A DNA stretch of 64,000 nucleotides from Methylovirgula sp. 4M-Z18 (GTDB lineage: Bacteria; Pseudomonadota; Alphaproteobacteria; Rhizobiales; Beijerinckiaceae): contig NZ_CP149574.1 of NCBI RefSeq assembly GCF_037890675.1, positions 1,488,001 through 1,552,000 on the forward strand. Direction: 5' to 3'. Positions 40,150 to 48,937 of the stretch are shown here, in pieces. Each line of letters begins with the position of its first letter. The stretch's first letter is position 1. The notes beneath the pieces are model-generated. The model saw only the letters and a list, made by a program, of their open reading frames with translations, did not search any database and had not been told where the DNA came from. Position numbers and translations under genes: made by a program.

Positions 40150-40815
40150 ATGAAATTTACGTTGATCTATGACGGAGAATTGCCTGCGGGCAGTGGATCA
40201 CGCGCTAAATATGCATCGCGGATTCGGAATCAGTTTCACGATCAACTTGCCGATCTATGGCAAAGCAATGTTGTTCTCCGACAGCTCGCGCGGACAGCGC
40301 GCACAACACCTTATCACTTTGGCGGCGGTTGGTTGGGGGGAGGGCCTCCAAGTTTCGAGCCAATTGAACTCCCGACCTACGAGGACGCGATGCCGCCCCT
40401 TCTCGATGGGCAAACTGACTTATGTGGACCTATCGATAAACAAGGAGTGGGAAAGATCATTCCACTTGTGCGTCATTCATTATATCTATTTTGCGATGTT
40501 GATATTTTATTTTTGCGACATGATGAGCCGTTCAAGCTCTTAAAGAGGGGCGGCGATCTCGACAACAGGATCAAAACACTATTTGATTCACTTCGTATGC
40601 CAGACAACGTGTCTGAGTTGGGAGGTGAAGTCGTCGCTGCTGATCCTCTTTACGTGCTGTTGGAAGATGACGCCCTCATTAAGGGCTTTTCGGTTAAAAC
40701 TGGAAAGCTATTGGGTGTTCGCAAAGACAAGCCGCATCATGTGCGCTTGACGATTGAAGTTGCCGTTAAAGTCTCTCGTGTTCGCAGCCAAAATATGTGC
40801 CTGACCAGCGACTAG
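40150..40815 (+). CDS. RusA-like endonuclease-fold protein
   Basis: This is a 221-residue protein from the ATG at 40150. GGDLDNRIKTLFDSLRM (D136, D138) and LEDDALIKGFSVKTGK (D173-D174) repeat the RusA pattern DLDN...DD, in which three Asp residues bind the metal for Holliday-junction cutting. It is longer than typical RusA (about 120), with an N-terminal region of about 100 residues lacking a recognised family. Base composition is lower in GC than its neighbours. It lies between tail I and the fibre genes and is followed by a strong terminator, so it looks like a passenger gene. The function is not proven. Confidence 0.58.
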   Translation: MKFTLIYDGELPAGSGSRAKYASRIRNQFHDQLADLWQSNVVLRQLARTARTTPYHFGGGWLGGGPPSFEPIELPTYEDAMPPLLDGQTDLCGPIDKQGVGKIIPLVRHSLYLFCDVDILFLRHDEPFKLLKRGGDLDNRIKTLFDSLRMPDNVSELGGEVVAADPLYVLLEDDALIKGFSVKTGKLLGVRKDKPHHVRLTIEVAVKVSRVRSQNMCLTSD

Positions 40816-40938
40816 CCCTTCGATCGTCTCAATGCACAAAACAGCTTCAAAGAACGACTGATAAATCTTAGCGCTGTTGGGCGACCGGTCCCATAACTCA
40901 AACCTCCTTGAACCACTATCCCAACAATTCTTCCAACA

Positions 40939-40959
40939 GGCCCCACCGGGGCCTTTTTT
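40939..40959 (+). terminator. Intrinsic terminator before the tail fibre gene
   Basis: GGCCCC-ACC-GGGGCC followed by TTTTTT is a textbook terminator. It would isolate the RusA-like gene's transcript and also stop tail transcription from upstream unless antiterminated, so fibre genes need read-through or another promoter. Confidence 0.8.
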
Positions 40960-40977
40960 CATTTTCAGGAACCCTCC

Positions 40978-42786
40978 ATGGATCGCACAATCGTGTACCC
41001 CTCCGAGCAGCCCACCGACACATTGTGGCTCAATGCCGAGCGCAACAAGATGATCGCGCTTGGGTGGCTGGCGCAGGGCGTGCTTGGCACGGGCACTGTC
41101 GTCGACGGCCTTGCTTGCACGCCGACGACGCCCGCGTCCCTGGCCGTGCAGATCGGGCCCGGTGCGATCTATGCGCAAGTGCCGGTCGATTCCGTGTCCT
41201 ATGGTTCGCTCGGGATCGACACGGTGGATCAGATCGTCAAGCAGGGCGTTTCGTTGCCCGTCACCGCGCTGACGCTCACGCCGCCCTCCACCGCCGGCCA
41301 GGCGATCAATTACCTGATCGAGGCGGAACTCGTCGAGCAGGACACCGGCAATATAGTGCTGTCCTATTTCAACTCCGCCAACCCCGCCATGGCCTTTACC
41401 GGGCCCGGCGGTTCCGGCACGGCGCAGCCGACTTTGCGGCAATGCGGCATCAATTTCGTCGCCAAGGCGGGCGTCGCCGCAACGGCGGGCAGTCAGGTCA
41501 CGCCGGCGCCCGATGCCGGCTATGTCGGCCTCTGGGTGGTGACGGTGGCAAATGGCGCAAGCGCGCTCACTTCGGCGCAAATCGGCTCCTTCGCCGGCGC
41601 GCCCTTCATCGCGGTGAAATTGCCGCAAATGCCGGCCTGGGTGCAGGGCGGGACCTATGGCTTCGCGATCGACACCGGCGCGCAGAACGCGATGGTGGTG
41701 GCGCTCAACCCGGCGCCGGCGACGATCGGCGCCGGTTTCGAAATGCGCGTGCGCAAGATCGGTACGGCCTCGAACGGGCCGATGACGATTGCGGTCAATG
41801 GCGCGCCGCAAGTGGCGCTGGTGGCCGCCGACGGTTCGGCGATGAGCACGACGCAAGTCATGCCCGCCAACTACCTCGCCCACATCGCCTTCGACGGCAC
41901 CTCGTGGCGCTTCATGAACGGCATTACGGCCTCGGCGGTCGGTTCGCTGTCGGCCTCGTCGGGCGAAGGCATCAACGTCAACGGCTCCGGCGTTGTCGCC
42001 CTGAATCTACCGTCCCTGTCCGTCGAGCCCACGGTCGGCAGCACCGACCTGTGGCCGTTCTACTCGCAGAACGACGGGCACCATCGAGTCTTGAGCTGGC
42101 TGCAATTGATTTCCGCCCTGCGCGGCTCCTGGCCCGGCACGCTGCAGAACGTGGCCGCCTTCGCCGCGAGCAGCACCTGGAACGCCGGCGCGAGCAGCAA
42201 GAGCTTCATCGCCATCGGCTTCGGCGGCGGGGGTGCCGGCGGCTCGTGCCAGAACGGCGTCACTGTCCCCTCCGGCGTCACCAGTTTAGCCGGCACATCG
42301 GGCGGCGGCGGCGCGGGCGGCGGATTCCTCGTCTTTGGCAGCGCGGTGTCCTATCCGAGCCTCAGCATCACGATCGGTTCCGGCGGCGCGCCCGTTTCCA
42401 ACTCCGTCGGCGGGTCCGGCGGCCTCACGAAACTGGGCGCGTTGGCGAGCGCGACGGGCGGCGCGGGCGGTTGGCCGGCGCAATATCAAAGCAACGGCCA
42501 GTTCACGCTCGGCTCGGCGGGCGGCGGAGGTTCGGGATCCTTGGGCGCAGGCGTCGCGGGCCTCGCGTGGAACGGCCAGCCGGGCGTTGCCGGTGGCCCA
42601 GGCGATGGCGGCCCCGGCGGCGGCACGATGTTCGGCACCGGCGGCTCGAGCGGCGATGACATGCACGGCGTCTACGGCAAGACCGGCGGAAATGGCAGCA
42701 ACGGCGGCGGCGGCGGCGGGTCCGACCAAGGCGGCCCCGGCGGCAGTGGCGGCAACGGCCTCGTCGTCATTTTTGAATTTGCTTAA
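40978..42786 (+). CDS. Tail fibre with a glycine-rich C-terminal domain
   Basis: The 602-residue protein has an N-terminal baseplate-attachment and beta domain (about 1-340). Its C-terminal 200 residues are very Gly-rich: GFGGGGAGGS, SGGGGAGGGF, TGGNGSNGGGGGG, ending GLVVIFEFA. Similar Gly-rich adhesin tips form packed polyglycine helices in some T4-like phages. The tip would bind the receptor. The long plus and minus frames also open here are shadows caused by its GC-rich composition. Confidence 0.75.
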   Translation: MDRTIVYPSEQPTDTLWLNAERNKMIALGWLAQGVLGTGTVVDGLACTPTTPASLAVQIGPGAIYAQVPVDSVSYGSLGIDTVDQIVKQGVSLPVTALTLTPPSTAGQAINYLIEAELVEQDTGNIVLSYFNSANPAMAFTGPGGSGTAQPTLRQCGINFVAKAGVAATAGSQVTPAPDAGYVGLWVVTVANGASALTSAQIGSFAGAPFIAVKLPQMPAWVQGGTYGFAIDTGAQNAMVVALNPAPATIGAGFEMRVRKIGTASNGPMTIAVNGAPQVALVAADGSAMSTTQVMPANYLAHIAFDGTSWRFMNGITASAVGSLSASSGEGINVNGSGVVALNLPSLSVEPTVGSTDLWPFYSQNDGHHRVLSWLQLISALRGSWPGTLQNVAAFAASSTWNAGASSKSFIAIGFGGGGAGGSCQNGVTVPSGVTSLAGTSGGGGAGGGFLVFGSAVSYPSLSITIGSGGAPVSNSVGGSGGLTKLGALASATGGAGGWPAQYQSNGQFTLGSAGGGGSGSLGAGVAGLAWNGQPGVAGGPGDGGPGGGTMFGTGGSSGDDMHGVYGKTGGNGSNGGGGGGSDQGGPGGSGGNGLVVIFEFA

Positions 42787-42797
42787 GCGGGGGCAAC

Positions 42798-44570
42798 ATG
42801 TCGTCTTTCGTTCAGGGGCAGCTGCTCACCGCGGCTGCGCTCAATAACGCCTTCGCGCAAACCTTTCCGGCCGGCGGCGTCTCGTCCTATTCGGCCACCT
42901 TGCTGAGTGGCGCCAGCCAGACGGCGTGGTTCGCCGCGCTCGGCCTGCCGTCAGCGACGCCCGGCAGCGCCAATGGCCTCGCCACGCTCGACGGCGGCGG
43001 GCATTTGTCGCTCAACCAATTGCCCGCCGCCCTTCAGGGCGCGATGACGTATATCGGGACCTGGGACGCAAATGCCAATAATCCGGCGCTTGTTTCCGGC
43101 GCCGGCACGAAGGGCTATCTCTACCGCGTCAATGTGGCCGGTTCCACCAGTCTCGACGGCGTTACGCAGTGGAACATCGGCGACATGGCCGTGTTCAATG
43201 GCGCGGTTTGGAACAAGTGGGACGGCATCGCGAGCGAAGTGACAGCGGTGGCCGGCCGCACCGGCAGTGTCACGCTCGCCTCGACCGACCTGACCGACAG
43301 CACGGCGGCCGGCCGCGCGCTCGTCACTGCCGCCGGCGTTCCCGCCCAGCGCGTCGCCTTGAATATCGACCAGGCGACGACGGTGGCGGATGCCAACCAG
43401 ACCGTCACGAGTCTGATGGAAGCGGTGGTGTGGACCTCGATCACCGCGCCGCGCACCGCGCAATTGCCCGCCGCATCGAGTCTGAATCAGGGCCAGGCGA
43501 TCTATATCTTCGACGAAAGCGGCAACTGCTCCCAGACCGTCACGATCACGATTGCCGCCAATGGTTCCGACACGATCAATGGGGCTTCAGGTTACGCCCT
43601 GAATTACGCCCGCGCCGGCGTCGTGCTGATGCGCGTCTCCTCCACCAAATGGACCGCCATTTCGGCCAGCTCGCCGCCGACCGATGCGGTCGGTTACCGG
43701 AACAAGCTGATCAGTGGCGAGATGGCGATCGATCAGCGGAATGCCGGGGCGTCCCAGACCATCATGGCCGGAGCCGCCGGCCCGACTTATACCGTCGATC
43801 GGTGGCACGGGTTCTGCTCTGGCGCAAATGTCACCGCGCAGCGCGTTTCGAACCCTGGCGCCACCGGCTCGCCATCGCAATACGCCTATCAATTTACCGG
43901 CGCGTCGGGCGTCACCGGCGTCGGCTTCGGGCAGCGGATCGAAGCGGCCGATTCCTATGACCTGGCCGGTCAGACGGCGACGCTCTCGGTCAATTTGGCG
44001 AATAGCCTTCTGACGGCGGTGACGTGGACCGCCTATTATGCCACGACTGCGGACAGTTTCGGCACAGTGGCTTCGCCGACCAAGACCCAGATTGCATCCG
44101 GCACCTTCACGGTCAGTGCGGCGACGGCGCGCTATGTGGCGCAAATCGCGATCCCGAGCGCGGCGACAACGGGCATCGAGATCACATTTACGGTTGGCGC
44201 GCAAACCAGCGGGACTTGGCAGATTGGGAATGTGCAGCTTGAGGCCGGGACGTATGCGACCGCTTTCGAGCGGAGGAAGCGGGCTGATGAGTTGGCGATG
44301 TGCCAGAGGTATTACTGGCAGACGCAAACGTCATTTTCCCCCGTCTCATATTTCTCCGCTTCTGGACAAGGGGCTGCGTTCAGGATGACGCATCCCGCGC
44401 CTATGCGCACCACGCCAACTGTGTCGAGCACTTTCGCCACAACCTCCAACATCACGCCGTCAGTCGCGAATCCTAACACGCTTGACTTCCAGATTCAGTT
44501 TGTGAGTTTGGGAGCCGGGCAGGGATATTCAACGTACACGTCTGGTAACACAATTAGCGCTGAGCTCTAG
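42798..44570 (+). CDS. Second tail fibre/adhesin protein
   Basis: This 590-residue protein begins 12 bases after the first fibre. The N-terminal half is beta-repeat (TWDANANNPALVSG, QWNIGDMAVFNGAVWNKWDG). The C-terminal half starts NKLISGEMAIDQRNAGAS, a module common in phage receptor-binding tips, with a jelly-roll-like TWQIGNVQLEAGTYATAFERR. It likely sets host range together with the Gly-rich fibre. The last part is AT-richer, suggesting a swapped tip. Confidence 0.72.
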   Translation: MSSFVQGQLLTAAALNNAFAQTFPAGGVSSYSATLLSGASQTAWFAALGLPSATPGSANGLATLDGGGHLSLNQLPAALQGAMTYIGTWDANANNPALVSGAGTKGYLYRVNVAGSTSLDGVTQWNIGDMAVFNGAVWNKWDGIASEVTAVAGRTGSVTLASTDLTDSTAAGRALVTAAGVPAQRVALNIDQATTVADANQTVTSLMEAVVWTSITAPRTAQLPAASSLNQGQAIYIFDESGNCSQTVTITIAANGSDTINGASGYALNYARAGVVLMRVSSTKWTAISASSPPTDAVGYRNKLISGEMAIDQRNAGASQTIMAGAAGPTYTVDRWHGFCSGANVTAQRVSNPGATGSPSQYAYQFTGASGVTGVGFGQRIEAADSYDLAGQTATLSVNLANSLLTAVTWTAYYATTADSFGTVASPTKTQIASGTFTVSAATARYVAQIAIPSAATTGIEITFTVGAQTSGTWQIGNVQLEAGTYATAFERRKRADELAMCQRYYWQTQTSFSPVSYFSASGQGAAFRMTHPAPMRTTPTVSSTFATTSNITPSVANPNTLDFQIQFVSLGAGQGYSTYTSGNTISAEL

Positions 44571-44573
44571 TGT

Positions 44574-45740
44574 TCATTTTGAAAACGCGGCAGCGATCTG
44601 CGCGCCGCGCCTTCTTAGTGGCGTCTCCAAGTATTTGTAGTTCAGTTCAGCCAAAAGAGCCATAAGGCTAAAGGTTGCCAATGATGTTATGACAGCGAGA
44701 AATTTTTCTGGCACAGTGTCAACGACTGTCTGGAGTGAAGAGATCTTATGTACTAACTGATAGGCAGGGGCCTGCAATAGGTAGAGAGCATATGAGCGGG
44801 CCCCGATCCAGACAAGCGTTGGCCTTAATCGGGGAATATTGAATAGCCAATCGCCATCGTACGAGGCTAAGAACACCATCAGTGCCGACATGATTGCGAT
44901 CATGCCCGTTGCAAATGGTACAATCGCATGTCCAGGAAATTCCTGCGGTTCAGTGACTGCTGCCAGTAAGCCAACCGTGCCGCAGCTGACTATCAATGCG
45001 ACGTTCCTATTAGACAGGAATATTGGCCTAACAAGTTTATAGAAGTGGGACTGCGAAAATAGGTAAATGCACACTCCTAAAGCTATGGCATCCGTCCTCA
45101 CGAACCACAGAAAATCGTTCGTCCAAGGAAGCCGAGGAATGGGAAACTGAATCATCACGACAGTCAGCAAAACAAAGGGATGGAACTTGCGAGGTAGAAG
45201 AAATAGAAAGGGGAACAGCATATAGAACTGTTCCTCAAGAGATAGACTCCAATAATTGCCAATCATCCCGCAGGCTCCCTGGCCTCCAAGGCACATCCAC
45301 CAGTGAAAGTTTGCGATCTCCAAAACAGCTGCGATGGCGTCTGAAAAGTTGTTCCAGAAGTGAGCGAGACCAAGGGCTGTGAATTCGATTACCATTATCA
45401 CAAGCCACAGCCATGCCGAGGGCCACAGCCTGAATATTCGTTTGATCCAAAATTTAGCCGTTGTAACGGCCAAATTGTCCGTACCAGCGAATTGTTCGTA
45501 GTAGCTTTTTGCGATTATGTAACCCGAAATGCAGAAGAAAAGATCGACGCCGCTCCAAAGGCCAAAATGCTTCCAATACGCTCCGTAGGCACGAGAACCA
45601 ACCACCAGAAAGCCGAAATGGTGGAATAAAACAAAAAGGATGGCGATCGCGCGAAGCGTCTCGATATCTTTATTCACTTTTGAGGATGCGAGGTCGCCTT
45701 TTACCTCAGTTCCTCTGGCAAAAACTCGCATCTCATTCAT
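44574..45740 (-). CDS. Acyltransferase 3 family membrane protein (O-antigen-type acyltransferase)
   Basis: This is a 388-residue protein from the ATG at 45740. It has about ten membrane segments and the family motifs IETLRAIAILFVLFHHFG (catalytic-type His), SGVDLFFCISGYI and WSLSLEEQFYMLFPF. Such proteins O-acetylate surface polysaccharides at the inner membrane. It converges on the fibre gene with a 3-base gap. Next to fibre genes this is the usual place for serotype-conversion genes that block the receptor against superinfection. Upstream in-frame codons to 45812 lack a good start. Lower GC suggests acquisition. Confidence 0.82.
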   Translation of the reverse strand: MNEMRVFARGTEVKGDLASSKVNKDIETLRAIAILFVLFHHFGFLVVGSRAYGAYWKHFGLWSGVDLFFCISGYIIAKSYYEQFAGTDNLAVTTAKFWIKRIFRLWPSAWLWLVIMVIEFTALGLAHFWNNFSDAIAAVLEIANFHWWMCLGGQGACGMIGNYWSLSLEEQFYMLFPFLFLLPRKFHPFVLLTVVMIQFPIPRLPWTNDFLWFVRTDAIALGVCIYLFSQSHFYKLVRPIFLSNRNVALIVSCGTVGLLAAVTEPQEFPGHAIVPFATGMIAIMSALMVFLASYDGDWLFNIPRLRPTLVWIGARSYALYLLQAPAYQLVHKISSLQTVVDTVPEKFLAVITSLATFSLMALLAELNYKYLETPLRRRGAQIAAAFSK

Positions 45741-46016
45741 AGAAAGCCCCGTCGGAACCCGATTTAAGCACGGAAACGGCCTGACTTTGCTATATTTCTG
45801 AACGCGCGCCAAGCTCTAAGCTATCTCTACCGTGCCTCTGAACCCCTTTTTCCGGAAGTGGGTATTCCAGAACTCACCATGGCTTATTCCGCCGCCAGGA
45901 CAATGACTTATATCGGAGCGTCGGCTCTACAGCTTGCGTTTTAAAGGTGGACATTATTTCACCACGCACCCTATTCTCGACGCCAATTGATCGGAATGCC
46001 TGTTGGCGGGGGTACT

Positions 46017-46817
46017 ATGACGAAAAGTGGAAGCGTTCGCGGTATTTTTGGCTCTCTCATGAAGGGAGGTGGCTCTCGCATGGAGGCTGCCAAGCGGGCG
46101 AGTGCGGAATCGGATACCCAGCGTCTTTATGACGGTGTCGAAGCGCGGCATAAGGAATGGTCCGTTATCGCCAGCCTGGACGACGCGGTTTCTTCGCCAA
46201 ATCGGCGCCTCTTTGAAGTGTCGCTTCTGGCGATCGCTTTGGCGCGTCATGTTGAACTGACGGTATTTGACGATCGCAATTCGGACGAGCCACGTTGGTT
46301 TGAGAATTGGCCCGGCGAACATTACAAATTGCTGGTCGGCTTGGTTCGCGCGACTGCCGCGAAAAACATCATTGAAATTGGCACTTATACCGGCATGGGG
46401 CTCTTATCGTTGGCGCAGGGCCTTCCGAACGGTGGATCGATCACGAGTTTCGACATCGTGCCGTGGGATACGTTCGATAAAACCTGGCTTAGGAAGAGTG
46501 ATTTTGCGAGTGGGAACGTTCGGCAGGAAATTCACGACATTTCCGGAGCCGACGGTCTAAAGCCCTATCTGGAGTTGTTTGAAACCGCGGATTTTATTTT
46601 CGTTGACGGTCCGAAAGATGTTGCCACCGAGGCAGCCATATTGCGGAACCTCGAGACGGTGACCTTTAAGAACGACCCAATCATCATGTTCGACGATATT
46701 CGAGTCATGAACATGGTGTCGATTTGGCGAAAAATTGCCAGGCCGAAGCTGGATCTGACGTCATTTGGGCACTGGAGCGGGACTGGGCTCATCGATTGGA
46801 GTGGTCGAGCAGACTAA
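46017..46817 (+). CDS. Class I SAM-dependent methyltransferase (Methyltransf_24 type)
   Basis: This is a 266-residue protein from the ATG at 46017. It contains NIIEIGTYTGMGLLSLAQGLP (SAM-binding loop), SITSFDIVPWDTFD, FIFVDGPKD and IIMFDDIRVMNMVSIW, the acidic motifs of this group. It probably modifies a sugar or surface compound. It is divergent from the acyltransferase, with about 275 bases between, and the two could together modify cell-surface polysaccharide in the lysogen. Confidence 0.72.
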   Translation: MTKSGSVRGIFGSLMKGGGSRMEAAKRASAESDTQRLYDGVEARHKEWSVIASLDDAVSSPNRRLFEVSLLAIALARHVELTVFDDRNSDEPRWFENWPGEHYKLLVGLVRATAAKNIIEIGTYTGMGLLSLAQGLPNGGSITSFDIVPWDTFDKTWLRKSDFASGNVRQEIHDISGADGLKPYLELFETADFIFVDGPKDVATEAAILRNLETVTFKNDPIIMFDDIRVMNMVSIWRKIARPKLDLTSFGHWSGTGLIDWSGRAD

Positions 46818-47189
46818 GTGCCAGGCAGCGCTCTCGGGGATGCCTCCACTTTCGCGAGGACGCTACGGCATTGTCAAATACCGCTCGTCTCGGTTCGGTG
46901 GCGGCCGGAGCCGTTTCTTACCCCGCCGGTGAGGACTCCAGGGCGCGGCGAGCGTCGTGTCCAGGCCTAAGCCTTTCGGTCAGGTTGCATTGCCGCCTCA
47001 CCCGAAAGCACGAAACGATGCTGTGCGGAGTCTCACAGAGTTGTGAAGGCGTTAGCGCTATTCTTCCTGTCAGCGTCGAACCGGCGGCTTGAGAAACCGC
47101 TGGGGTGCTCTAAATTTCCACATGAGGCGCGTCGTTTCGGATGCTCCACAGCTTCCCGAAATGGCCGCCGAACTTAAGGAGTTGCGGCC
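46818..47189. other. Intergenic stretch without a supported gene
   Basis: This 372-base stretch between the methyltransferase and the secreted protein holds only short overlapping frames without good starts or recognisable products. AAGGAG lies at 47177-47182 ahead of the next ATG. No repeat of the dispersed families is seen. Confidence 0.5.
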
Positions 47190-47582
47190 ATGTTCGCAAC
47201 GTCACGCTCGCTGCGCCATCTCGTCTTGGGCGGGGCTGTATCGCTTTTCGCGCTTCTTCCGGGGCTTGCCCATGCGCAGGACCAGGGGCAATGCTGGGCG
47301 CGCACCGACGCGCAGAATATGCTGGAGCAGCAAAGCCTGCATGTGGGCGCCGGCCTACGCACTTTGAGCGGCTCGAAGGCGGAATCCTTTCTGGCGGTGG
47401 TGAACGCCACCGGCGAGCCGACCGATTTTCACGCCGAGGAAATCACCATCGTGTTGTTGCCGCAGACGCATACGGCGCTGGTCTTTCTCACCAACCACGG
47501 CTGTACCGATCCGGGTCCGATCTCGATCGGTGCCGAGCTCTTGCTGAAGGCCTACAAGGCCGCCATGATGCTCGACGTTTAA
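47190..47582 (+). CDS. Small secreted hypothetical protein
   Basis: The 130-residue protein has a signal peptide (about residues 1-30, cut after AHA). The mature part is of mixed composition (QCWARTDAQNMLEQQSLH ... AEEITIVLLPQTHTALVFL) with two Cys residues. It is unrecognised. The ribosome site AAGGAG lies seven bases upstream of the ATG. It is followed by a strong terminator, so it is a separate unit just before the lysis genes. Confidence 0.6.
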   Translation: MFATSRSLRHLVLGGAVSLFALLPGLAHAQDQGQCWARTDAQNMLEQQSLHVGAGLRTLSGSKAESFLAVVNATGEPTDFHAEEITIVLLPQTHTALVFLTNHGCTDPGPISIGAELLLKAYKAAMMLDV

Positions 47583-47615
47583 GCTGAAAAGTCATTTCCA
47601 AATCTGTCCGCTGTG

Positions 47616-47638
47616 AGCCGCCCTTTTGGGCGGCTTTT
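47616..47638 (+). terminator. Intrinsic terminator before the endolysin gene
   Basis: AGCCGCCC-TTTT-GGGCGGCT followed by TTT is a perfect 8-bp stem and ends the secreted-protein transcript. The endolysin ATG is only 15 bases further on. Confidence 0.8.
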
Positions 47639-47652
47639 GTTTTGGAGCATCC

Positions 47653-48147
47653 ATGGCCGTCGATAATTTTGCCAATTGCCTTGCTTTCACCCTCAAATAC
47701 GAGGGAGCTTTCGTCGACAATCCGCATGATCCAGGCGGCCCGACCTGTTGCGGCATTACGCAGGCGACGCTGTCGCATGAACTCGGCCGTAAGGCGAGCC
47801 TTGCCGAAGTGCGGGCGTTGCAGCCGCAAAGCGGGCTGGTGAAAAACATCTATATCAAAAAATATTGGAACCTGATCGACGGCGATAGGCTCGCCGAAGG
47901 CGTCGATCTGATGGCGTTCGATATTGCCGTGAACATGGGGCCAGGGCGGGCGTTGCGCTGGCTCGCTCAGACAGTGTCGCTTAATCCGTCCGCGCGCGTC
48001 CGCCGGTTGCACGCCGTGCGGCTCGGCTTTTGGAAGCGGTTGAAAATCTGGGCGCATTTCGGCCGCGGCTGGACGGCACGGGAGGTGGCGTGCGAGCGGC
48101 TGGCGCTCACCATGGCGACGGCGCCGGTGCTGGCACCGGCTTTATGA
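47653..48147 (+). CDS. Endolysin, glycoside hydrolase 108 (zliS-type) lysozyme
   Basis: This is a 164-residue protein from the ATG at 47653. LKYEGAFVDNPHDPGGPTCCGITQATL is the GH108 N-terminal motif with the catalytic Glu; usual members read EGGYVNDPxDPGGxTxxGIT. A peptidoglycan-binding-like second half follows with AFDIAVNMGPGRALRWLAQT. It cuts murein for cell lysis. No signal peptide is seen, so it depends on the holin at 48679. Confidence 0.82.
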   Translation: MAVDNFANCLAFTLKYEGAFVDNPHDPGGPTCCGITQATLSHELGRKASLAEVRALQPQSGLVKNIYIKKYWNLIDGDRLAEGVDLMAFDIAVNMGPGRALRWLAQTVSLNPSARVRRLHAVRLGFWKRLKIWAHFGRGWTAREVACERLALTMATAPVLAPAL

Positions 48148-48208
48148 AAGCCGCAACGTCATCCCGGAAGGCGAGCCTGGGACGATGGTCGCTGGTATCC
48201 CGCGAGGC

Positions 48209-48505
48209 TCAGGCTCTGCGCATGGAGATGTGATGTCGGATCACTTCGCGCACGACGAAGGCGAGATATTTCTCGGCAAAGTCCGGATCGAGCTCGGCCG
48301 ATTTTGCGAGCTGGCGCAGCCGCGCGACTTGTTCCTCCTCGCGCTTCGGATCGGCGGGCGGCAAATCATATTTTGCTTTCAGCGCGCCAACGCGCTGGGT
48401 GTAGCGGAAGCGCTCGGCCAGGATGTGAACAACCGCCGCGTCGATATTGTCGATGCTTCGGCGCAGTTCCTGCAGTTCTTGCAACGGTTCGTTGGTGAGG
48501 GACAT
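48209..48505 (-). CDS. Chorismate mutase, AroQ type
   Basis: This is a 98-residue all-helical protein from the ATG at 48505. LQELRRSIDNIDAAVVHILAERFRYTQRVGALKAKYDLPPADPKREEEQVARL follows the AroQ pattern, with catalytic Arg and Lys residues in expected places. It converts chorismate to prephenate for Phe and Tyr synthesis. There is no signal peptide, so it is cytoplasmic. It is oddly placed, reversed, between endolysin and holin. It could be a passenger or a chromosomal gene at an old recombination edge. Confidence 0.8.
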   Translation of the reverse strand: MSLTNEPLQELQELRRSIDNIDAAVVHILAERFRYTQRVGALKAKYDLPPADPKREEEQVARLRQLAKSAELDPDFAEKYLAFVVREVIRHHISMRRA

Positions 48506-48678
48506 GGAGCTCTTCCTTGGTTCTCGTCCCGATTTATAGCCAGCGTCGGCGCGGCGCAACAAGGGCTTGGCACGTATCGGCACCACTGCGGCGGGGCGTC
48601 ATGTGCGCCATGGCCGCGCTCACCCATCCGCGCCGGGCGGTCCTCCGGCAATTTTAAGAAGAAGCGAAAGAGTATTGC

Positions 48679-48861
48679 ATGAAGGGGTATCGCACATTGG
48701 TTTTTAACGCGGCTGTCGCTCTCGTCGGCGTGGCGCAGGCCTTCGACTGGACCTCGGTGCTTGGCGGCCAGCAGGCCGGCGTCATCGTAACCGGCATCGG
48801 CATCGTGGGCATGGTTCTGCGATCCGTCACCACGACGCCGCCGCTGACCGGCGGCAAGTAA
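48679..48861 (+). CDS. Holin-like small membrane protein
   Basis: The 60-residue protein MKGYRTLVFNAAVALVGVAQ... has two hydrophobic stretches (about 8-22 and 33-48) with a short polar turn and an SVTTTPPLTGGK tail. Such proteins follow endolysins in alphaproteobacterial phages and open the membrane at lysis. The ATG at 48679 is not preceded by a strong ribosome site. Confidence 0.62.
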   Translation: MKGYRTLVFNAAVALVGVAQAFDWTSVLGGQQAGVIVTGIGIVGMVLRSVTTTPPLTGGK

Positions 48862-48937
48862 CAGCGACAAACCGATCATTCCAACAGCTGCGTCGCCGCT
48901 CGCGCCGCGGCTTTTTACGAGAGGAGCCAGCGCAGCC

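Noticed and set aside
40908-42659. A 583-codon plus-strand frame and a 391-codon minus frame at 40708-41883.
   Set aside because: Both are shadows of the Gly-rich fibre gene, and their composition (Arg, Gly, Ala) is typical of out-of-frame GC-rich sequence.
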